NCBI GenBank assembly: GCA_032718475.1
Contig: JAUCBJ010006014.1
Location: 1 to 52,401 of the forward strand
Reading direction: 5' to 3'
Length of the DNA: 52,401 bases
From: Nemertoderma westbladi
Taxonomy: Eukaryota > Xenacoelomorpha > Nemertodermatida > Nemertodermatidae
This document shows, in pieces, positions 23,480 through 32,800 of the stretch. The notes under the pieces were generated by a model. That model was not told where the DNA came from, ran no database searches, and saw only the letters and a program-made list of their open reading frames with translations. The translations under genes were made by a program, and so were the position numbers. The stretch's first letter is position 1. Each line of letters starts with the position of its first letter.

Positions 23480-23814
23480 AGTAATAACTACATATTTACA
23501 TCATTATGGGCAAAGTAGCACTTTGCAGCCTAATGACCCGAGTTTATCTATACACGGAGCGAGCGCAGCGAGGGAGGTCTACATAAATAAATAAACAAGG
23601 GTCTTTAACGCCGAAAAGTGACCTTTGCAAGCAATGATGTATGTAATTTTGTTACATTATGTCAACTTATCGGCGTTCGGTATGTGAAGAAAGGATTTTA
23701 TGGATGCTATTTTACTACTACAGTACTGCAATCGGCATACTGCAATGCAGCTGCATTATATATACAGTATATTACATATATGTGCCGGTTTGTGCCTGTG
23801 CCGGTTTGTCGACA

Positions 23815-23905
23815 AAAAATGCGTCTCCACAACTCCCTATCACCTATGACATTTACTAGATCATCCGCATCTCCAAGGCCAGTGTCCTTCAAGATGCGTC
23901 TCAAG
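23815..23905 (-). pseudogene. LINE 3'-coding scrap, antisense
   Basis: Reverse complement of the end of the LINE frame (compare 25275-25370): it contains the inverted forms of GAAGATGCGGATGATCTAG and GGGAGTTGTGG. It stands head-to-head with the sense LINE that starts at about 23906. Too short to encode a domain. Confidence 0.75.
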
Positions 23906-25386
23906 GCAATCATCCCAGGCATGGAAATCGATCAACTTGCTTACTGGTCGGAAAAGCCAACCAACCACCAAGGTTAAGGCAGAATCACCAGCCGATCGCC
24001 TCAATGGTTGGAAGGCCCACTTTGAAAAGCTCCTCAATAATGACAGGGTATTGCCTGATAACTTTATAGAAGTAAAAGTGTCTGAGTCTGTACTCCCAGA
24101 TATTCCCATTGGCGATATCTCCTTTGCAGAAGTGAAGGCTGCTGCAAAGAGCATTAAGACCAATCGTGCCAGTGGAGTAGATGGTGTTCCCCCTGCGGTC
24201 TTTAAAATACCTGAGTGTTTAAAGCTCATCTATCCCATCATAGTAGACATGTACCGAACAACAAGAGTCCCACAAGAATTGAAAACAAATAAGTTGGTGC
24301 CAGTTCCCAAGAAGGGCAACCTAACACTCTATGGGTCTTTTCGGGGAATCTCATTGATCTCGATTGCTGCAAAGCTACTGTATACAATAGAATTCTATTA
24401 AATCGCATCAGGGATCCCATTGAGAGAATGCTCCGTGGAAATCAGAATGGGTTCCGTAAAGGTCGTGGGACCATGGAGCCCATTTTGGCACTTAGAAGGA
24501 TAATTGAAGAGTCATCAAAAAAGAAAGTAAAAAAAAATGATGATAACTCCACCTACTGGTTCCAGAAGTCGAGGAAATCCTGCCAAGTACCTAACTGATC
24601 TAGACTTTGCTGATGACTTAGGAGTACTCTCAGAATCACTAGAGGGAGCCCAACGGCTCCTCAGCTCATTAGAACATGCTGCTTCTATTGTTGGTCTTTT
24701 TATTAACTCCAGAAAGACCAAAATTTTGACAGTTAACTTTGAAAGCCTCAGCAAGTCTCTGATCGGATGAGCATAAGCTCAAAGGATGGTATGCTTGAGC
24801 ATGTGGACGACTTCTGTTACCTGGGATCATGGATCCGGAAGTCAGGTGCGAAGTCAGATCGAATACGTAAGGGAAAGGCATGGGCAGCCTTGAATAGGCT
24901 TTCCAGAATTTGGAAGTCACCGAGAATGAATCGGAAACTTAAGGTCCGATTATATAGAGCAGCAGTAGTTCCAGTACTCCTCTATGGGAGTCCATGCTGG
25001 GCTCTAACTGCTGAGGACACCAAATCTCTGGATGGCACATTCACAAGAATGATACGCCGGGTTCATTGTGTCAAGTACAATGCACACATCTCCAACCAGA
25101 CACTATATAACATTGGAGGTGTCTCATTGGTTCCCCCAAGCTTGACACTAGAACAAAATCGCCTCCGCTTTGCAGGACTTTGCTTTCGCCGTGAGGACCA
25201 GCCAGTGCATAATCTTGTACTTTGGCAGCCTCAAGGAGTGAATAAGCATGGTGGACAGCCCATGACTTCCTTGAGACGCATCGTAAAGGACACTGGCCTG
25301 GAAGATGCGGATGATCTAGCAAATGTCATGGGTGATAGGGAGTTGTGGCGGCGCAATTTTGTCGACAAGCCGGCAAAGCATTCTTA
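23906..25386 (+). pseudogene. Non-LTR retrotransposon (LINE) reverse transcriptase, deleted and frameshifted
   Basis: Remains of a LINE polyprotein that would copy its own RNA at a nicked target. The first frame (23937-24401) has the RT start with NRASGVDGVPPAVFK and LVPVPKKGN. A short follow-on near 24430-24510 reads NGFRKGRGTMEPILALRRI. An A-rich junction at about 24515-24540 replaces the first catalytic RT motifs. The second frame (24537-24770) resumes at LTDLDFADDLGVL, a FADD variant of the usual YADD. The third (24767-25387) carries the thumb and connection region with FCYLGSWI and VPVLLYGSPCWALT, and the C-terminal tail. Three frames and the internal deletion make it non-functional. The clade looks RTE-like but I cannot fix it by eye. 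Confidence 0.85.
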
Positions 25387-25424
25387 AAAATGCACCTACA
25401 ATGCAGCATGCCGATCGAAGTAGT

Positions 25425-25798
25425 AGTAGTAGTAGTAGTCTCAAGAAAGTCATGGGCTGTCCACCATGCTCATTCACTCCATTCGGCCGCCAAAACACAA
25501 GATTATGCACTTGCTGGTCCTCACGGCGAAAGCAATGTTCTGCAAAGCGGAGGCGGTTTTGTTCTAGAGTCAAGCTTGGATGAACCAATGAGACACCTCC
25601 AATGTTATACAGTGTCTGGTTGGAGATGTGTGCATTGTACTTGACACAGTGAACCCGGCGTAGCAATCTTGTGAATGTTCCATCCAGAGATTTGGTGTCC
25701 TCAGTTGTTAGAGCTGTAGCATGGCCTTTCCCTTTACGTATTCGAAGGTCCTCACCTGACATCCGGATCCATGATCCCAGGTAACAGAAGCCGTCCAC
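25425..25798 (-). pseudogene. LINE 3' fragment in inverted orientation
   Basis: On the minus strand this reads from FCYLGSWIRMSG into the C-terminal part of the same LINE as 24790-25300, with an internal deletion of about 60 codons that joins the RIRKGK part directly to the LTTEDTKSLDG part. With the sense copy it makes an inverted repeat with arms of 300 bp or more and a short centre containing an (AGT)6-like run at 25422-25439. Not functional. Confidence 0.85.
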
Positions 25799-26461
25799 AT
25801 GCCCTTTTAAACATTTTAATCATGTACTATTTCAAATATAAGTGAAATTTATTAACAGGTACACAGTACTAAATATACATTTATATCTAATAAAACATTA
25901 TTGTTGTTATCTCTTGCGTGGATGTGATAAATCTTTGATCCATCGTCACCTGAAGCAAACTGAGCGGACGTTTCGACATAAATTGATTACTGTACAAGTT
26001 CAAGTAAGTACACGTTAAACAATTATTTGGATACAGTTGCTAGTCCCGTCACTGCAACCTGGATAATAGAGCAGTACGCATTAATATAAATGGAAATAAT
26101 ATATTCTGGAATACGGTAATTGAACTTGTTTCCATGTCATTGATTACTTTGCAGCTTTCCGTCCTATAGGCCGCAACGCTGCAAAGTGGTAGTGGTACCT
26201 TGCAGCGTTACGAGTAAATCACCAGAGAACGCTGATCAGTACGCTGATAGACATAATGTAACAAAATAAGTATTTAAAATTTTCACGATAATATTTTCGG
26301 AAAAGAAAAAGAAAAATGAAAATAATAACTATAATTTGAGTAATAAATTATACCAGTTTTGAGTAAAGGTGGGTCTTTAGTACTTTTATAAATTGGAAAC
26401 GAGATTTGTGAATTTTGATGCAAAGTGGTAACGAAATCCAGATTAAAGATCCATTATGGGG

Positions 26462-26466
26462 GTTTA
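26462..26466. repeat. Target-site duplication GTTTA, left
   Basis: GTTTA directly before the 5' LTR. The same five bases directly follow the 3' LTR at 42322-42326. A 5-bp duplication is usual for BEL/Pao integrases. Confidence 0.85.
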
Positions 26467-27629
26467 TGTAAAAGCTTTTGCGTAATTAGACGGTTATTTT
26501 CCCCGTAAAGTACTCTGTAGTTGGTTTACTGGGCATAAAAAGGCCGTGTCCTTACTGTACTGGTGTTTTAGAGGACATAAAAGCCATTTCTTCTGTATTT
26601 GTACTTTAGAGGACATAATCCGCAATTTCGGGACGCAATAAGCTCGATACTCTTGAAAACAGTGTCGCTACCATGACGACGGCTAACAGCTGATATTGCC
26701 ACGTCGACATTTCTTTGTTTCTTTGTTCTCTCGTTGTTCGGTCGACCAATCAGAGCGTTTTTTGTCTCTGTGTTGGAGGTGGATACAGAAACTCAGGAAT
26801 TCAGTGTTATGTTTTTGCCCAGAGCCTAAGAACACCGGCTTTTGGCACCTCCGTGTTTCAGTCTTTAGTCTTACATTAGTAGGCTTAATTATAGAACGTA
26901 TATCTGTTATCTAATCAAACGAGTTACCGAGTTAGTCACTCACTTAACAATCATTTATACCTTAACTTTACTGCTTTTGCTGTCGGTTATTCATTATATT
27001 TGTTGATGGAAGATTATATTTGGAATACTGATCAATACTCCGACATCCCAATCTTCTTGATATACTAAAGGTTAGAGAGACCGGTTACAGATAAACGATT
27101 GCGACCTATGTTAAGTGGTTTGAAGTGAATCTAATGCTATTTCATATGCCCTACATAAATTGTATGTTGCTCTCTTTATACGTGACCAAATTTAGTGAAG
27201 GTCGGCAGATTAGTGTGCAGTATTGTGCAGCATTGGGTATGAGTGTAACTGATAACAAAGCATCTCCTAAAGAATGCGCCATATACGTAAATCTATAGCC
27301 TTTTCGTTGTGTCTAGTTTAAGTCATAACTCTGTTTATATATTTAGAGCGCCACGTCCTAAAGGAACTGTTAATATTTCCCGAAAGTGAATAATATTTGT
27401 CAGAGATTATATATTACGATCAGTCGAATAATACGGTAGGCTTACACCATCAATCATTAAGCTCCGAACTCAGTCTCCCGGGTATATCCAACGGGTGAAT
27501 GATTGCGCATAGACTGGCTTCGGCTAATGTAGTGTATCAAATACTCGTCATAAGCTAAAGAATATATATCATCCAAAAGACATCCTAATTTGGCAGGTTA
27601 AACTGTCAAAGGTCTTAAAAGCGCAAACA
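26467..27629 (+). repeat. BEL/Pao 5' LTR
   Basis: 1163 bp, beginning TGTAAAAGC and ending GCGCAAACA. It matches the 3' LTR base for base at a constant offset of 14,692, except for two substitutions. It should contain the element's promoter and polyadenylation site. A 72-codon open frame inside (26696-26914) is present in both LTRs but resembles nothing known. Confidence 0.96.
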
Positions 27630-29817
27630 ATAACAGATATTGCTTCTGGATTGCGGTGTAAGCAATCTAGTCGAAAGTACCGGTCGACCGGTAACCAGTA
27701 GGCCTGACTGCCTGATCATCCGGACCGGTACCTACAACAGTACAGGTACAGCAGTATTATTCGATTTGATTATTATATGCCGGTAGGTCTTAATAATTAA
27801 TCGGGGACGCCTGGTTTTTATTGGGATTTTACTTAGGCCTATTTCTGTCAGTTTTATTTATTTGTAGGCCAGTATTGAGCAGAAGGCGTGTAAGCCTGCT
27901 CAGATTGTACAGATAATTTATAGGCTTGACTGTTGTCTAACTGTTGTTAGGTCTGAACGGATTGCAGTGCATGTAGAGTGTATGTCCGATAAAGAACGGT
28001 TAGGAAGTAGGGGCAGCCATAGCTGTAAGGTAAACCCCCATCTAAAGAATAAGTCGTACTACTGGGTTAGAACGCATACTACTTAACCATTTCGGAGTCT
28101 GCATGTCCTGTGGTTTATTTAGGCCTGATAGTAGTCTGCCATCGTTTGGTCTGTACTTTGTTTGTGTAGTCTGTACGGGTAGCGTATAATTTTATTTAGA
28201 TAATTTGTAGGCTGGATAGTTGTCTGGCTGTTGTTGGGTTTGAGGAAATTTCGGTGTGTGTAGAGCATCTGTCCGATAAAGTGCTAAGTTAGGAAAGTAG
28301 GGGCTTCAAGTGCTGTGAGGTAAACCCCCTGTGAAAGAATAAGTCGTACTACTGGGTTAGAACGCATACTAACTAATCATTTTGGAGTCTGCATATACCG
28401 TAGTTTGTTTAGGCTTGATAGTAGTCTGTCAGTATTTGGTCTGCATTTTGTTTGAGTAGTTTGTACGCGTAGCGTAATATTTATTATTCAGAGTTTATGC
28501 GATTATTCGCAACATTCATATCCCCAAGTTTATTCCTACAGTAATTGTGTTTGTTATACATACCGTTATAGTTAAACTAACCCCGGTACTACATCAGGGC
28601 TGCTCGGCGTAGGTAAAGACTGGAGATTTTGTGCTTTGGTCACTCCGGCAGATACCGTGGTTCTTTTAGCTGTTCAAGTATTTTTAACTACTAATTATTT
28701 GTTATACAAGTACTTGTACCTAATTTAGGGTTTAGTGTACAGTGCTTTCCGAAAGCAATTAGTGTGTAGGCAGTGTATTTATGTTGTAAAGTGGTTAATA
28801 GGCACGTTGGTTCTGGTAGACCGCGGTAATTAACTTCTAGGTAGGGACACTCCGTGATACATAACGTAGTACCTATAGCAATACGGTTATAGGTCGTCAG
28901 GCGGTGGTATTTTCCTATCTGGACAACACAGTATATTTACTACTACTTATTATTTTCAAATACCGTAGTAACCTGTCCGTTGTAATAACCAGATATTCTA
29001 ACCCTTTGTTAGGCTGGTTAGTAGACTTCTTGTAAAATTACCCTAAAAAATTCGTATTTCTGTATTTGTAATTAAATTTTTGTGTTTATTTAGAGATTGT
29101 AATCTCAACCCGAATTGTACGTAATTTGTAGTATTAAGTAACTTAGGTAAATTAGAATTATTTGTTTTAGTGTCTAACAAGTAGCACTCCACTGAGAGCG
29201 CACAGCTTATGTGTAGTGACTCCCCCAGAAATAATAACATTTATTTCAAACATTGACAAAACCCATTAAACGGGTATATATATATTATAAATCAACTCAA
29301 ACGATTTATAAATAGTAGGCCTGCCATATAACAATTAGGTCTCAATATCAGTTGGACTACTGCTTAAATAACGGCAATAAAGTAAGTTAAAGTAACCAAG
29401 TAACCCTTAAAATTCAGAAATTCAATTATTTAAAATAATTGATATACCGGTATTTACAATAGGCTTATTATTTTATTTTATAAATATAAGCTGAAATCAT
29501 ACCGGTATTCTGTAATTAATTCTAGTTAATAATTATACTTATATACTATAAGTGTAAACTGCATACCGGTATCCACGATAGGCCTATTATATATTTATAT
29601 ATGTTTGTGCTAAAATTATATACCGGTTTCTGTGAAAAACCTAGTCTGTAATAATACTTATATATACCATAAGCATACCGGTATTCTAATATTATATATA
29701 TCACGCTACACTGAGTAGCAGTATCGGTAATTAATTACTAGGTTAGCAGTTAATGCTGAATTACTAGACTTGCTTAGACTGTAATATAGCAGTAGGCATT
29801 CAACTGTGTAAACAAAC
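27630..29817 (+). other. Retrotransposon untranslated leader
   Basis: 2.2 kb between LTR and gag with no substantial open frame. Close to the LTR is a perfect 16-bp palindrome, TACCGGTCGACCGGTA (27678-27693). A tandem duplication of about 288 bp occupies 27911-28490, and the right half is AT-rich with many TACCGGTA words. I could not identify a primer-binding site directly after the LTR; a TGG-starting stretch at 27648 is the only nearby candidate and is weak. Confidence 0.7.
27911..28490 (+). repeat. Tandem duplication of about 288 bp in the leader
   Basis: 27911-28198 and 28199-28490 share long blocks, notably TAAGTCGTACTACTGGGTTA, GAACGCATACTA and GATAGTAGTCTG, with roughly 80% identity by eye. 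Divergence is far greater than between the LTRs, so the duplication is an old, inherited part of the element's leader and not a mutation of this copy. Confidence 0.85.
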
Positions 29818-32800
29818 ATGTCTGATACTAAGCAGAACCTCTCAGACAGTTTATTAGATGCAACTATCTGCGACTCAGATAAGGGTGTAGAACCGTCTAC
29901 ACCTAAGTTCAGTTCACCTCCCACTGTGAGGAAGGTCATCCCTCCAGTAGTAATAACAGAACCTAGGCTGGTCCAACATCGTAGGTCTATCATAGGCACT
30001 CGAGCCCAGGTCAAGCGGGACCAAGAAGCAGCGGAACAGCAACAACCCGCGAGCCAAGAACTTATTTCTCAGCGGCCCAACAGCTCCAGTAGTGAGGATA
30101 CTGTAGAGCTGACACCCGAGCGCGGAGCAAAGATGACGGATGCGGTTTATTCGGATCCCCTTCTCATCCTTCCTGCAGCCGTACTCACTAGGTTATTGAT
30201 TGCGGTGGAAGAACACCAGATCGATTGGGCGAGAAGTAAGCGCTCAACTAAAGATAGTTATGAGGGATACACAAGGGAAGAACTGAAGTCTATGGTCGAG
30301 TTGCAATGGAACTTCCCCGGACCCGGACTCCCGTTTGATTTATCAGAAGCTGCCTGGGAAGACATACACCGGATGGGAGTAGCCAAGGAAACCATCGATC
30401 CAGCTGTGTGGAAGAGGTCCGCAGCCGGATACGCACAGGGATTCCTCAGCTCTATGGAGCGAGTAAAAGAACAACTGTTTCAACAACCTCAAGGACCTCA
30501 AGAGCAGGGACAACTGCTTTATCAAGTTAGAGAAAGAATTCTGCGAATTAGGCTAATCTTATCGGCCTTTGAAGAGGCTTCTAAAAGAAGACAAGACACG
30601 TCGTTGCAAGTTGCCGTAAAGACTTGGTTTCAATGGGTGAGTCTCCAGGTTCAAGGAACAGCTCAGTGGAAAGCTCAGCTGGAGGAGCGCTCAACCCATG
30701 GAGAATCAACAGACGCTACTTTTTCCCAAGTGGAAAGTGAAGCGACGGCAGAGAAACCGCATAAGAGGGATGCCATTGACATCTATCTGTCAGACTATCA
30801 GCGTTTTTTGGGAGATGAAGAGTTGAGGAGAAGGCTAGATGGACTTAGCCCTAATAGTGAAGGAGCCCAGCGTGTGTTGGACGCAATTGATGTGGATAGG
30901 TTAGCGGCGAACCAAGCTAAATTCGATGAACAACTCCGCATCGCTAGAGACCAAGAAGAAAGGGTGAAGAAGAAACGCATAGAAGACAGAAAGAAAGCAG
31001 CAGTAGCAGCTGCAGAAGCCGAAAGAAAAGCGGCAGCTGCAGAGGCAGAAGCGGAAAGAAAAGCGGCAGCTGCAGAGGCAGAAGCGGAAAGAAAAGCGGC
31101 AGCGGCAGAGGCAGAAGCTAAAAGAAAAGCAGCCGAAATGGAAAGAAAAGCGGCAAGGGCAGCGGCAGAAGCGGAGCGGATAGCGGCTGAAGAGATTGCC
31201 CAATTAGAATTGGAAAATATTCAGGAGAATCAAGACTGCATAAATAAACAGTTAACAGCTAGTAATATGCAGATGATGAATCGATCTACTCCCAAAAGAC
31301 AGGGATATACATCATCTGAGGAAGGCGATACCACCGATACTGAAGGCAAAGGAAATAGATCTCACCTAAGCAGACGTAAAAGAACATCCCACCGTCAGAA
31401 ATTGCCTGATTTGCCTCCAGCTGTTAGAAGGCAACTAAATAACACCAACTTAGGTAGTACAGAACCCACAGACCAAATAATTACAATAGAGAGACTCCCT
31501 ACTATAGTAGATGAGCCTGAAATAATTAGGCCTGTTCCCGAAGCTACCCTTTCGGTGGTAGAGACACCTGTACTCCCTGAACCTACCTCTAAATTCCCTT
31601 TGCACAGTACCAAGCTACCTGTGCCCAGCAGAACAGCCCATGAGACAGTTCAAGCCCTGGACTCCGAGCGAAATATTCATGATTTGTCGCCCGTTGTCCC
31701 TCGTCCGCCCGCTATAACGTTGGCGAATCCCGCTTCGGCGGTCGAATGGGTGGATGAGAGACGACGGGGGATGGATCTCCTGCTCGGACAGATGCAGGAG
31801 ACCGTTCAGCAATTCAAGGGCACAGTAAGGGAAAGTAGGCTAGAGTTGCAAGAAGTGCAGCAAAGTATCGCGCTAGAACGCGATAAATTAGTAAATACAC
31901 AAAAGGGTATACCACCACCCCCTGTAACAATGTGTCAACCTGTTAGGTCTGAAGTATCTCATGCGCAAGGTGTGGAGCCTACACGCATCTATACTGCTAG
32001 CGAAGTAGAAACTCCTATAGTGAACCCTATTAAGGGTAATTATAGACCTGTTGATAATGATATTCCCTATAGACCGGATCATAATCTGAGAAATTTATAT
32101 ACCGATAACTCGATATTAAATAACACGATGGCACAAGAAAGTTTTACGCGTCAAATGGCTAGAACCGAAGCCCGGCAAGCGGTAAAGGTGGGAGAGATCG
32201 TCAAGTTCAATGGAGATGAGATGAAATGGTTACCTTTTAATGAATATTACAAAGATAACATACAGAACTCTGTGCTATCTAATGGAGAGAAACTTAGATT
32301 CCTCATCGAGTGCTTGGAAGGATCTCCCAAGTTAATGGCGTTAAAGTTTATTGGACATCCAGACGGATTAAGACAAGTTTGGGATACACTAAACATCAGG
32401 TATGGTAATAGGAATAACATAGCTGGGTATTTGTATGCAAAGTTGGTAGCGCCCCGAAAGTTTATTAGCAGCGGACTTATAGAGTTTTCCGATGAAATTC
32501 AGGAGATCTGCAGACAATTAGATTGGCTAGGTAAGTCTCATGAGTATCAGAATGCTATGGTTATTAGAGCAGTGGCTTCTACTTTACCGAAGGGTGGAGT
32601 AGGTACACGCTGGCACAAGAAAGTGTTATATATGATGGAACAACAACGACGAGACCCTACCATGGCTGATCTCATGTCATTCCTAGATGGAGAAGTGAAA
32701 TTACAGCTCCTGAAACTGTCCAGAGAGAAGACACCGGAAAACAAGGTAAGTGAAAAACCCGTCTCTAGGAGAAAGGTAACACCAGTGTGTTATACAGACG

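Larger units (their letters stand above)
23480..26266 (+). mobile_element. Repeat element copy 1, split by a LINE cluster
   Basis: Bases 23480-23713 and 25804-26266 together match one continuous element at 49788-50790 on the opposite strand. The core carries inverted ends: TTTTGTTACATTATGTCAAC begins the left end (23647-23677) and its inverse lies at 26241-26266, so it behaves like a non-autonomous DNA transposon. The part at 23480-23646 outside the left inverted end is shared by both copies. It contains several GCTGCAAAGT/ACTTTGCAGC hairpins (23503-23520, 26176-26215). About 2.1 kb of LINE-derived DNA interrupts it between about 23714 and 25803. No transposase is present. Confidence 0.75.

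Noticed and set aside
26696-26914. 72-codon frame present in both LTRs
   Set aside because: Identical only because LTRs are copies; no recognised protein and an ordinary length for chance.
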